A stretch of 64,000 nucleotides of DNA, from NCBI RefSeq assembly GCF_001730525.1, contig NZ_MDFN01000007.1:86244-150243 (forward strand). Direction: 5' to 3'. Every line of letters begins with the position of its first letter. The first letter of the stretch is position 1. Made by a program: the position numbers and the translations under genes. Positions 1-8,946 of the stretch are shown one piece after another. Origin of the DNA: Arcticibacter eurypsychrophilus. Its GTDB lineage: Bacteria; Bacteroidota; Bacteroidia; Sphingobacteriales; Sphingobacteriaceae. A model generated the notes under the pieces. It was not told where the DNA came from and made no database searches. It saw only the letters and a program-made list of their open reading frames with translations.

Positions 1-2931
1 TTGGCTTATCCGACTTCCTTAGGTTCAGGAATTTCTACCTTTACAACAATACCTAAGGTTACAAACAGCATTCCGGGTAAAAATGCTTCATTCCTGATTA
101 AAAAGAGTAATAAAGAGAACTTTGCCAGCACTGATCCCTGCTGGATTCAATATGAATTTGAGCAGCCTTTTACTTGTCGTACCGTTACTATTCATGTAAA
201 CAGTTTTAATAATCAGTCGCAACGATTAACTGTTGAAGCAAGTGACAATGGTACAGACTTCAAAAAGGTAACCACATTGCAAGCTCCACGGTCAGGATGG
301 CTGGATTGGGATGCCGACGTGACGAATGCAATAGCACCGGTTACTGCCCGTTTTTTTCGTTTTGTTTACGATAGGGAAGGTACTGAACCTGGTGGAGAGG
401 ATCTGGATGGTGCAAAATGGAAGCAAAATCTAAAAATCGCAGGGATTACGTTATCGTCTGCTGCAAGGGTTCATCAGTTTGAGGGCAAGACAGGAGAAGT
501 TTGGCGCGTAAGTACTCGCACAACCCAAGAACAATTACCTTCTGGATTAGCTGTTCCTTTAAATAAAATTATCAACATCACGGATCATTTGGATTATAAC
601 AACAGGTTAACCTGGACACCTGAAGCAGGAGATTGGACGATTTTACGGATCGGTCATACTTCTACAGGTCACATGAATGAAACTGCAGGAGCAGGTAAGG
701 GTTTGGAGTCTGATAAGTTTAATCCCGAAGCTGCAAAATTGCAATTCGATAAATGGTTCGGAGAAGCGGTACGTGTAGCTGGTCCTGATTTAACAGCACG
801 CGTTTTGAAAGTATTTCATGTGGATAGCTGGGAATGCGGGAGTCAGAACTGGTCACCGGTATTTCAGGAAGAGTTTAAAAAGCGACGTGGATATGATTTA
901 ACGGCTTATCTTCCGGTGATGGCAGGGATTCCTGTTCAGGATGCTGAAGTATCAGAACGATTTCTTTATGATGTAAGGCAAACCATTGCAGAGGTGCTTC
1001 AGGATAATTTCTTTAAGGTGCTGAGAGACTTGGCGCATGAAAAGGGGGCTACATTTACAGCAGAGACGACCGCACCGATAATGACAGCAGATGGTTTGAT
1101 GCATTTTCGCGATGTAGACGTGCCAATGGGCGAGTTCTGGTTAAGAAGTCCTTCTCACGACAAGCCGAATGACATGATGGATGCCATCAGTGCTGCCCAT
1201 ATCTATGGAAAGCCAATTGTGCAGGCTGAGGCCTTTACTGAGTTACGCATGGCATGGGATGAACATCCCGGAATGTTGAAGACTTTACAGGATCGAAATT
1301 ATGCATTGGGAATTAACCGACTGGTATACCATGTGTTTACTCATAATCCATGGCCCGACCGCAAGCCAGGAATGACGCTTGATGGGGTAGGGTTACTGTT
1401 TCAAAGAGATCAGACCTGGTGGAAACCGGGAAAAGCATGGGTTGATTATGCACAGCGGTCTCAGGTTTTACTTCAAAAAGGAAGTCCTGTAACCGATATT
1501 GCTGTCTTTACGGGTGAAGAGATTCCTAGAAGGGCGATATTGCCTGATAGGCTGGTTTCCACATTACCCGGAATTTTTGGAAAAGAGCGGGTAAGAATTG
1601 AACGGATCAGAAAAGAAAATAAGGGGTTACCGATGAAACAAATGCCTGCAGGGGTAAATGTTTCTGCGAATTTATTTGAGCCGCAAAACTGGCTCGATCC
1701 ATTAAGGGGATATGCGTACGATTCCTTTAATCCGGATGCGTTATTAAGATTGGCTACTGTAAAGGATGGCCGGGTTGATTTTCCAGGTGGAGCAAGTTAT
1801 GCTTTACTGGTTTTTCCGGGGAAACATCCTATGCAGCCTAACAGTCAGGTGATGTCTGTAGCTGTTGCCGAGAAAATCCTTGAGCTTGTGCAGGAAGGGG
1901 CAACTGTACTTTTGGCTGAGCGTCCGGTTATTACTCCCGGACTTGCGTCCGCATCTCAAAATGATCAGAGGTTATCGCAGTTGACAGAGGAACTATGGGG
2001 TGGAGCATTTAAGACGGTTCAGGATGGTTCTGAGAGTTTTAGGATGAAGGGAATTAAAGCCGGAAGGGTGATTCTTGGTCCTTTTGCTGCTACTTCATTT
2101 GATAAAATAGGGATTAAGCATGATGTGGAAATCAGGGATAAGGCAGGAGAAAGAGCTTCGGGCTTCGTGTGGACACACCGTAAGGACTTAGCATCTGAGA
2201 TCTATTTTATTGCCAACCAGGATTCTGTTAAGAAGACGGTATCTCTGTTTTTTAGAGTAACAGGTAAAGCTCCCGAATTCTATAATGCTGTAACTGGTGC
2301 AAGTTATTTGGCCAGTCAATATGTAATAGCAGATGGGGTAACTACCCTAAATTGTCAGTTTGAACCGAATGCATCCGTTTTTGTCCAGTTTAAGCAAAAG
2401 ACTTCTGTTGCGTCCTTGAATAAGGGGAATAATTGGAAAGAAACACAGGTGCTTCAAACGATCAGTAAACCCTGGATGGTGCAATTTGATCAGACATTGG
2501 GCGGACCAGAGAAAGCTGTTGATTTTAAAGAGTTGAGTAGCTGGTCGGAGAATGCCGACTCATTAATTCGCAATTATTCGGGAACAGCAAGTTATGCAAG
2601 CTCGTTTAAATTGAATGCGGTAAAGGCAAACGAGAAAGTATGGTTAAACCTTGGCGAGATCTCCAATATTGCGGAAGTAGAAGTAAACGGGATCAATTGT
2701 GGAGTAATCTGGACTGCGCCTTATCGGGCAGATGTAACGAAGGCCATCAGGAAGGGCAACAATAAGATCCTGATTCGGGTAACCAATACTTGGGCGAACC
2801 GTTTGATGGCAGATCAGCGTTTGCCTGAAGATAAAAGAATTACGCGCACCACAGCACCTTTTCGTCTGGATGGAAAACCACTCCTTAAAGGAGGTTTGAT
2901 AGGGCCGGTAACCTTGATAAAAGAAAAATAA
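1..2931 (+). CDS. GH106-type alpha-L-rhamnosidase, 5' partial
   Basis: Large secreted-type glycoside hydrolase resembling the GH106 alpha-L-rhamnosidase group, which removes rhamnose from pectic or related side chains. The first ~150 visible residues look like a carbohydrate-binding beta-sandwich of the F5/8 type (WIQYEFEQPF region). The middle carries the catalytic (beta/alpha)8-like part with acidic stretches such as FHVDSWECG and AETTAP. The last ~170 residues form a GH2-like sugar-binding jelly roll (VNGINCGVIW). No signal peptide is visible and the frame is open to base 1, so roughly the first 100-150 residues probably lie outside the window; the TTG at base 1 is not a credible start. 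The stop abuts the GH127 gene, so the two are likely co-transcribed. The family call comes from overall pattern, not a search. Confidence 0.8.
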   Translation: MAYPTSLGSGISTFTTIPKVTNSIPGKNASFLIKKSNKENFASTDPCWIQYEFEQPFTCRTVTIHVNSFNNQSQRLTVEASDNGTDFKKVTTLQAPRSGWLDWDADVTNAIAPVTARFFRFVYDREGTEPGGEDLDGAKWKQNLKIAGITLSSAARVHQFEGKTGEVWRVSTRTTQEQLPSGLAVPLNKIINITDHLDYNNRLTWTPEAGDWTILRIGHTSTGHMNETAGAGKGLESDKFNPEAAKLQFDKWFGEAVRVAGPDLTARVLKVFHVDSWECGSQNWSPVFQEEFKKRRGYDLTAYLPVMAGIPVQDAEVSERFLYDVRQTIAEVLQDNFFKVLRDLAHEKGATFTAETTAPIMTADGLMHFRDVDVPMGEFWLRSPSHDKPNDMMDAISAAHIYGKPIVQAEAFTELRMAWDEHPGMLKTLQDRNYALGINRLVYHVFTHNPWPDRKPGMTLDGVGLLFQRDQTWWKPGKAWVDYAQRSQVLLQKGSPVTDIAVFTGEEIPRRAILPDRLVSTLPGIFGKERVRIERIRKENKGLPMKQMPAGVNVSANLFEPQNWLDPLRGYAYDSFNPDALLRLATVKDGRVDFPGGASYALLVFPGKHPMQPNSQVMSVAVAEKILELVQEGATVLLAERPVITPGLASASQNDQRLSQLTEELWGGAFKTVQDGSESFRMKGIKAGRVILGPFAATSFDKIGIKHDVEIRDKAGERASGFVWTHRKDLASEIYFIANQDSVKKTVSLFFRVTGKAPEFYNAVTGASYLASQYVIADGVTTLNCQFEPNASVFVQFKQKTSVASLNKGNNWKETQVLQTISKPWMVQFDQTLGGPEKAVDFKELSSWSENADSLIRNYSGTASYASSFKLNAVKANEKVWLNLGEISNIAEVEVNGINCGVIWTAPYRADVTKAIRKGNNKILIRVTNTWANRLMADQRLPEDKRITRTTAPFRLDGKPLLKGGLIGPVTLIKEK

Positions 2932-2937
2932 GTGACC

Positions 2938-4980
2938 ATGAACAAAATTTATAAAGGACTGATCGTGCTGGGGATAGTGATGCTGGGAGCGCCTAAAGGG
3001 TATTCGCAAGCAAGCAAGAGTCTGGTGAACACATCAAATAGTCCGTTTGCAAAACTAAGCGGTGTGAATATGAATGCCGTTAAATTAACGGATGGCTTTT
3101 GGGCTGAAAAGTTTAAAGTATGTCAGGATTCGATGATTCCCTACATGTGGAATTTGTATAAGGATCCAAAAACGGCTCATGCGTTTACTAACTTTGAGAT
3201 AGCTGCGGGATTAAAGGAAGGGGTACATGTAGGCCCTCCATTTCATGATGGCGATTTTTATAAGCTGATAGAGGCTCTAGCATCTGTTTATGCTGTTACA
3301 AAAGATCCTAAAATCGATAAGATGATGGATGAGGTGATTCCAGTGATTGCTAAATGTCAGCGGTCAGATGGGTATATCCACACGCCAACGATGATTGAGG
3401 AGAAAAACAAAACGGCAGGAGCTGCAGCGTTTAAGGATCGGCTTCATTTTGAAACGTACAATCTGGGACATCTGATGACCGCTGCATGTATTCACTATCG
3501 GGCAACAGGTAAGACTACACTGTTGAAAATTGCGATTAAAGCGACCGATTACCTATATGAATTTCATAAAAAAGCTTCACCTGAATTAGCGCGTAACGCC
3601 ATATGTCCATCCCATTATATGGGTGTAGTGGAAATGTACAGGACCACTAAAGATCCGCGGTATCTGGAGCTTTCCAAGAATTTGATTAATATCCGTGGAT
3701 TGGTGGAGAATGGAACGGACGATAACCAGGATCGTGTTCCTTTCAGGCAACAGACCAAGGCAATGGGACATGCAGTAAGAGCAAATTATCTGTACGCCGG
3801 TGTGGCAGATGTATATGCTGAAACGGGTGATACCTCTTTATTGTCGCGGTTGAATTTGATGTGGAATGATGTGGTGGAACGTAAAATGTATGTCACAGGT
3901 GCTTGTGGTGCCTTGTACGATGGCGTGTCTCCTGATGGAACATCTTATGATCCAATTGATGTACAGAAAATACATCAGGCTTACGGGCGCGATTATCAAC
4001 TCCCGAACTTTACAGCTCATGGGGAAACCTGTGCCAATATTGGGAATGTATTATGGAACTGGAGAATGCTGCAGTTAACTGGTGATGCACACTACACGGA
4101 TGTGATGGAACTAGCTCTTTATAATAGTGTCCTTTCGGGTATTAGTCTTAATGGTAAGAATTTTTTATATACCAATCCCTTAAGTACGTCTGATGATTTG
4201 TCATTTCAACAACGCTGGTCGAAAGATCGGGTAGGGTATATCGCCTTATCAAATTGTTGTCCGCCTAATGTGGTTCGCACGATAGCAGAAGTGAGCAATT
4301 ACCTGTATAATACCTCTGATAAAGGACTTTGGTTTAATCTGTACGGAGGTAGTGAACTGGCTACTACATTAAAGGACGGGTCGAAAATTAAACTTACACA
4401 AACTACCAGCTATCCTTGGGATGGAACGATCAGTATTTATTTGAAGGAATTTTCAAATAAACCTGTCTCACTGTTTTTTAGGATCCCAGGATGGTCTAAG
4501 AATGCCACTTTAACTGTTAATGGTAAACCTGTAGATTTGGCGCTGATACCTGGCGAATATGCTGAAATTAATAAAAAATGGTCAAAGGGGGACAAGATTC
4601 AATTGATTCTGCCGATGCCGGTAGCTTTAATGGAAGCGAATCCTTTGGTAGAGGAAACCCGTAATCAGGTAGCTGTAAAAAGAGGACCTTTAGTATATTG
4701 TTTAGAATCAACCGATTTACTGAAAGGTGAGAAATTGTTTGATATCACTATTCCTTTTCAGATTAAGTTGACTCCTGTAAATACAAGAATTGTTAATAGT
4801 TCAATAACTTTATTAGAAGGAGATGCGATGCGTACAGGAAAAGGCCAATGGGAAAATAAACTGTATCGTGAGGTGTCAAATAAACAACAGGAAGCTGTAC
4901 ATATCCGTTTAATTCCTTATTATGCATGGGGAAACCGTGGGCATAATGATATGGCGGTATGGTTACCATTGAGCAGATAA
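2938..4980 (+). CDS. GH127 (DUF1680) beta-L-arabinofuranosidase-like protein
   Basis: Exported 680-residue glycoside hydrolase of the GH127/DUF1680 family; characterised members release beta-L-arabinofuranose using a cysteine nucleophile held by zinc. The signature residues are visible: ETC at 363-365 and the CC pair at 440-441 followed by PPN. These match the Glu-x-Cys and Cys-Cys zinc/nucleophile sites described for the family. A signal peptide covers about residues 1-26 (cleavage near GYSQ). I chose the ATG at 2938 rather than the GTG at 2932 because it starts the signal peptide cleanly. It follows the rhamnosidase gene by six bases and precedes an acetyl esterase, fitting combined debranching of a pectin-like glycan. 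The substrate is inferred. Confidence 0.9.
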   Translation: MNKIYKGLIVLGIVMLGAPKGYSQASKSLVNTSNSPFAKLSGVNMNAVKLTDGFWAEKFKVCQDSMIPYMWNLYKDPKTAHAFTNFEIAAGLKEGVHVGPPFHDGDFYKLIEALASVYAVTKDPKIDKMMDEVIPVIAKCQRSDGYIHTPTMIEEKNKTAGAAAFKDRLHFETYNLGHLMTAACIHYRATGKTTLLKIAIKATDYLYEFHKKASPELARNAICPSHYMGVVEMYRTTKDPRYLELSKNLINIRGLVENGTDDNQDRVPFRQQTKAMGHAVRANYLYAGVADVYAETGDTSLLSRLNLMWNDVVERKMYVTGACGALYDGVSPDGTSYDPIDVQKIHQAYGRDYQLPNFTAHGETCANIGNVLWNWRMLQLTGDAHYTDVMELALYNSVLSGISLNGKNFLYTNPLSTSDDLSFQQRWSKDRVGYIALSNCCPPNVVRTIAEVSNYLYNTSDKGLWFNLYGGSELATTLKDGSKIKLTQTTSYPWDGTISIYLKEFSNKPVSLFFRIPGWSKNATLTVNGKPVDLALIPGEYAEINKKWSKGDKIQLILPMPVALMEANPLVEETRNQVAVKRGPLVYCLESTDLLKGEKLFDITIPFQIKLTPVNTRIVNSSITLLEGDAMRTGKGQWENKLYREVSNKQQEAVHIRLIPYYAWGNRGHNDMAVWLPLSR

Positions 4981-4994
4981 AACCAGTATAACAC

Positions 4995-6416
4995 ATGAAA
5001 TATTTATTTACCATTCTTTTTGTGCTTGTTGCACAACTAGCAACACAAGCAGAAATTAAATTAGCTTCCATATTTACGGATAATATGGTGTTACAGCAAC
5101 AGTCCAGCGTTCCAGTATGGGGATGGGCAAAGGCAGGGAGTTCGGTTACCTTAATCCCTTCGTGGAATAACAAAACCTATACCATTAAAGCAAATTCGAA
5201 TGGTAAGTGGAAGCTACAGGTTGAAACTCCTGTTGCGGGAGGCCCTTTTGAAATTAGCATCAGTGATGGTACTCCGCTAAAATTGAGCAATGTACTGATT
5301 GGTGAAGTTTGGTTATGTTCCGGACAATCCAATATGGAAATGCCGCTAAGAGGGTTTAAGTCTCAGCCTATATTGGGATCAAATAATGCGATACTGAAAT
5401 CAAAGAATAGCAATATCAGGATCTATACGGTTCCTCGGTCATCAATAACAACGGAACAGGAAAATAGTAAACCTTCACCCTGGAAAGTGGCTGGAGCAGA
5501 GTCGGTTTCGAGTTTCAGTGCAACGGCTTATTACTTTGCTCGCTTACTTCAGGAAATGCTAAACGTACCCGTAGGAGTGATCAATTCAAGTTATGGCGGT
5601 TCTACCATAGAGGCATGGATGGATCCTGAAACCTTAAAACCGTTTAAAGATATTAAGGTTCCCGGTAAAAAAGACTCTATTATTGAAAAAAGCCGTACCC
5701 CTACGACGTTATACAATGGAATGATTTATCCGATTGTTGGTTACGGGATTAAAGGTTGTATCTGGTATCAGGGGGAATCTAACAATGGACGGCCGGATCA
5801 GTATGAAAAGCTCTTTGCAGCTATGGTAAATCAATGGCGGACAGAATGGGGTGGAACACAATTTCCTTTCTATTTTGCTCAGATCGCTCCTTATACTTAT
5901 GTAACGCCTACTTCTGTTAATCAGGGTAAAAAGTTTAACTCGGCGTACCTGAGAGATGCACAGCGGAAATCAGTTGCACAGATTCCTAATACGGATATGG
6001 CGGTTCTGCTGGATCTTGGAGAAGAGAAATCCATTCATCCTATGCACAAGGAAGAAGGAGGTACCAGACTTGCGCTTTTGGCACTGGCAAAGACTTATGG
6101 AATGAAAGGCTTTGGATATGCAAGTCCGGAGTTGGATACTACAGCAGTTGATGGAAGTATTCTGACTGTTAAGTTCAAGAATGCAGGGAATGGCTTGACT
6201 TCCTTTGGTCAGAAGCTAAGTCAGTTTGAGATTGCGGGTGAGAATAAGACATTTTATCCAGCAGATGCAGTGATTTCAGGAGCTACAGTTTTAGTTTCTT
6301 CGCCGTATGTAAAAGATCCGAAGCAGGTCCGTTATGCGTTTAAAGATTATGTGGTTGCTGATCTTTTTAGTACAGAAGGATTCCCTATTTCATCTTTTAG
6401 AACTGATAATTGGTAG
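4995..6416 (+). CDS. Sialate O-acetylesterase-like SGNH esterase
   Basis: Secreted SGNH-hydrolase of the sialate O-acetylesterase (SASA) family, 473 residues, with a short signal peptide (cleavage near TQAE). The nucleophile block GQSNMEM places the catalytic serine at residue 112, and a late SIHPMHKEEGG segment supplies the expected histidine. In plant-glycan loci such enzymes usually deacetylate pectin or hemicellulose rather than sialic acid, and the neighbouring GH106 and GH127 genes favour that here. It lies 14 bases after the GH127 stop, so an operon is likely. The last ~21 codons are followed immediately by a diverged second copy of themselves (separate entry), a sign of recombination at the gene end. 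Confidence 0.88.
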   Translation: MKYLFTILFVLVAQLATQAEIKLASIFTDNMVLQQQSSVPVWGWAKAGSSVTLIPSWNNKTYTIKANSNGKWKLQVETPVAGGPFEISISDGTPLKLSNVLIGEVWLCSGQSNMEMPLRGFKSQPILGSNNAILKSKNSNIRIYTVPRSSITTEQENSKPSPWKVAGAESVSSFSATAYYFARLLQEMLNVPVGVINSSYGGSTIEAWMDPETLKPFKDIKVPGKKDSIIEKSRTPTTLYNGMIYPIVGYGIKGCIWYQGESNNGRPDQYEKLFAAMVNQWRTEWGGTQFPFYFAQIAPYTYVTPTSVNQGKKFNSAYLRDAQRKSVAQIPNTDMAVLLDLGEEKSIHPMHKEEGGTRLALLALAKTYGMKGFGYASPELDTTAVDGSILTVKFKNAGNGLTSFGQKLSQFEIAGENKTFYPADAVISGATVLVSSPYVKDPKQVRYAFKDYVVADLFSTEGFPISSFRTDNW

Positions 6417-6482
6417 GATGTTGCTTGGCTTTTTAGTAGGGAAGGTTTTCCTGTATCATCGTTAGGAACCGATAATTGATAA
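6417..6482 (+). pseudogene. Relic second copy of the acetylesterase 3' end
   Basis: Directly after the esterase stop, in the same frame, comes a diverged repeat of its C-terminus. The gene ends LFSTEGFPISSFRTDNW and the following bases read LFSREGFPVSSLGTDN then stop. The offset between copies is exactly 66 bases (GTTGCT at 6354 and at 6420). Many differences are conservative or synonymous, so the copy looks like the tail of a former paralogous esterase left by unequal recombination, or an old tandem duplication. No start codon is present, so it is not a functional gene. Confidence 0.7.
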
Positions 6483-6483
6483 T

Positions 6484-8832
6484 ATGTTTCATAAAGCTCT
6501 TCTCTTTTTTCTTGTTTTAAGTTTGTCATTACCTGCATTGTTTGCTCAGCCAAAAGGTTTGAGCAACTATGATCTCGTATGGAATAAGCAGAGTCTAAAT
6601 TCTGCTGAGTCTATGCCCTGTGGAGGAGGGGATATAGGCCTTAATGTATGGGTAGAAGGAGATGAGCTACTATTTTACATCTCAAGAAGCGGAACGTTTG
6701 ATGAAAATAATACCCTGTTGAAGTTAGGCAGGGTAAGAATGAAGTTGAGCCCTAATCCGTTTAGTCAGGATGATTTCAAGCAAACTTTAGTGCTTAATAA
6801 GGGGCATGTTGAAATTGCGAGTAAAAAGAGTAAGCTCAATACACGAATTAATGTATGGGTAGATGTGTTTCGTCCAGTAGTACATGTGGATGTTAAAAGT
6901 GATCAGCCTTTGCTTGCAGAAGTCTCCTATGAAAGCTGGCGTTATGAAAATCGCTATCCAAAAGGGAAAGAGAACAATGCCAATTCCTGGAAGTGGGCTC
7001 CGCAATATGAAGTCGTCACTTTTAGGGATTCTATTAAATTCAATAATAATCAGGTTGTTTTCTATCATCAGAATAAAGACCTTACTGTTTTTGATGCTGC
7101 TGTAAAACAGCAAGGATTAGCTGCTGTAAAAGATCAATTAATGAATCCTTTAAAGGGACTATGTTTCGGCGGAGTTTTAAAAGGCGATGATATGAGGGTT
7201 TCAGGTACTTATACGGGCAAGTATCAAGATACAGAGTATAAAGGTTGGAAGCTGGTGAGTAATCAACCATCAAAGGAACATGCAATAGAGGTTGTACTAC
7301 AGACCTCTTATTCGGAAAACAGTGTTGTACTTCAGATTATTCATTCGGAGAATAACTGGAACTTATTATTGGATCAATCAGTTAAACAATATGCCAAAGC
7401 AGATCGATCAGCCTATAGTAAAACCCTGGAATGGTGGAAGCAGTTTTGGAACCGGAGCTATATTTTTATTAATCCTTCCAACAAAGATGAATCACAGGAG
7501 GCTTGGCAGGTAGGACGCAACTACCAGTTGTTTCGCTACATGCTGGGTTGTAATGCCTTTGGGAAATACCCCACTAAGTTTAATGGAGGGCTGTTTACTG
7601 TAGATCCTTCATCTACCGATTCGACATTTAAGTTTAGTCCTGATTTTCGAAATTGGGGAGGGGGGACCCATACGGCACAGAATCAGAGGCTGGTTTACTG
7701 GCCGATGCTAAGAAGCGGAGATTTTGAAATGATGAAGCCGCAGTTTGATTTCTATCTAAATCTCCTGCGCAATGCAGAATTGCGGACCTCTTTTTACTGG
7801 CATCATAAGGGGGCAAGTTTTACTGAACAACTGGAAAATTTTGGTCTTCCGAATCCTGCGGAATACAACTGGAAAAGACCTGCTGGTTATGATATGGGCA
7901 TGGAGCATAATGCCTGGCTGGAATATGAATGGGATACGGTACTTGAGTTTTGCCAGATGATTCTGGAGACCGAGCGTTATCAGAATAAAGACATCCATAC
8001 GTATCTTCCGCTTATAGAAAGTTCGCTTACTTTTTTTAATGAACATTATCAGTATTTGGCTAAACAAAGGGGAAGTAAGGCCTTTGATTCCAATGGTTAT
8101 TTGGTATTATATCCCGGCTCTGCGGCCGAGACCTATAAAATGACCTATAACTCATCATCTACTATTGCGGCTTTGAAAACAGTGCTGACACGGCTTCTTG
8201 AACTTCCTTCCAGTTATCTGGATGAGGAGAAGAGGAAATCGTGGAAATTGATGCTTAGTCGCATACCACCCATTAGTTTTAGGGAATCCTCGGGGCACCC
8301 TACGATAGCACCCGCTAAGTTGTGGGAGCGGATCAATAATACTGAGACACCGCAACTTTATCCCATTTATCCATGGGGAATCTATGGTTTAAATAAACCC
8401 GGTTTGGATACTGCTATCAATACCTATAAATATGATGTTGATGCGCTTCGTTTTAGAAGTCATATTGGCTGGAAACAGGATAATATTTTTGCCGCACGTT
8501 TAGGGCTAACCGAAGAGGCCCAAAAGCTTACTTTGCTGAAACTGAAAGATTCAGGAAGGCGCTTCCCGGCATTCTGGGGACCAGGTTATGATTGGGTTCC
8601 TGATCATAACTGGGGAGGCACCGGCATGATAGGGCTTCAGGAAATGCTGTTACAAACTGATGGGAAAAAGATCTTTCTTTTGCCGGCATGGCCTAAAGAT
8701 TGGAATGCCTCGTTTAAACTGCATGCCCCTTATCAAACCACCATCGAGGCTGTTATAGAAAACGGAAAGATAACTACTCTGCATGTAAACCCTGAAAGCA
8801 GAAGAAAAGATCTGGTGGTTGTAGAACAATAA
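6484..8832 (+). CDS. DUF5703-containing GH95-like (alpha/alpha)6 glycosidase candidate
   Basis: Exported 782-residue protein with a signal peptide (cleavage near FAQ) and an N-terminal DUF5703-type domain, recognised by the stretches SMPCGGGDIGLNVWV and LLKLGRVRMKL. The long central part is helical and looks like the (alpha/alpha)6 catalytic barrel of GH95 and related families; a small beta domain with KIFLLPAWPKDW closes it. The enzymatic activity is not established from sequence; alpha-L-fucosidase or alpha-L-galactosidase activity is possible by analogy with GH95. It is the last plus-strand gene of the cluster and converges on the GH3 gene. Confidence 0.75.
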   Translation: MFHKALLFFLVLSLSLPALFAQPKGLSNYDLVWNKQSLNSAESMPCGGGDIGLNVWVEGDELLFYISRSGTFDENNTLLKLGRVRMKLSPNPFSQDDFKQTLVLNKGHVEIASKKSKLNTRINVWVDVFRPVVHVDVKSDQPLLAEVSYESWRYENRYPKGKENNANSWKWAPQYEVVTFRDSIKFNNNQVVFYHQNKDLTVFDAAVKQQGLAAVKDQLMNPLKGLCFGGVLKGDDMRVSGTYTGKYQDTEYKGWKLVSNQPSKEHAIEVVLQTSYSENSVVLQIIHSENNWNLLLDQSVKQYAKADRSAYSKTLEWWKQFWNRSYIFINPSNKDESQEAWQVGRNYQLFRYMLGCNAFGKYPTKFNGGLFTVDPSSTDSTFKFSPDFRNWGGGTHTAQNQRLVYWPMLRSGDFEMMKPQFDFYLNLLRNAELRTSFYWHHKGASFTEQLENFGLPNPAEYNWKRPAGYDMGMEHNAWLEYEWDTVLEFCQMILETERYQNKDIHTYLPLIESSLTFFNEHYQYLAKQRGSKAFDSNGYLVLYPGSAAETYKMTYNSSSTIAALKTVLTRLLELPSSYLDEEKRKSWKLMLSRIPPISFRESSGHPTIAPAKLWERINNTETPQLYPIYPWGIYGLNKPGLDTAINTYKYDVDALRFRSHIGWKQDNIFAARLGLTEEAQKLTLLKLKDSGRRFPAFWGPGYDWVPDHNWGGTGMIGLQEMLLQTDGKKIFLLPAWPKDWNASFKLHAPYQTTIEAVIENGKITTLHVNPESRRKDLVVVEQ

Positions 8833-8899
8833 TTTTCCAGAAATAATTAAAAAGACAGCGATCAGATTGATAGCAGAACGGAGTTTGTAGAACAATAAT

Positions 8900-8946
8900 C
8901 ATTTACGAAGAGAACAGACTTACAGCGTCAGTTCTTTTCGTAAATG
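8900..8946. terminator. Possible convergent terminator hairpin
   Basis: A 16-base inverted repeat with one mismatch (arms 8900-8915 and 8931-8946, loop of 15) lies between the convergent DUF5703 and GH3 genes and overlaps the last codons of GH3. There is no clean T-run after the stem, so termination is only a modest guess. Confidence 0.4.
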
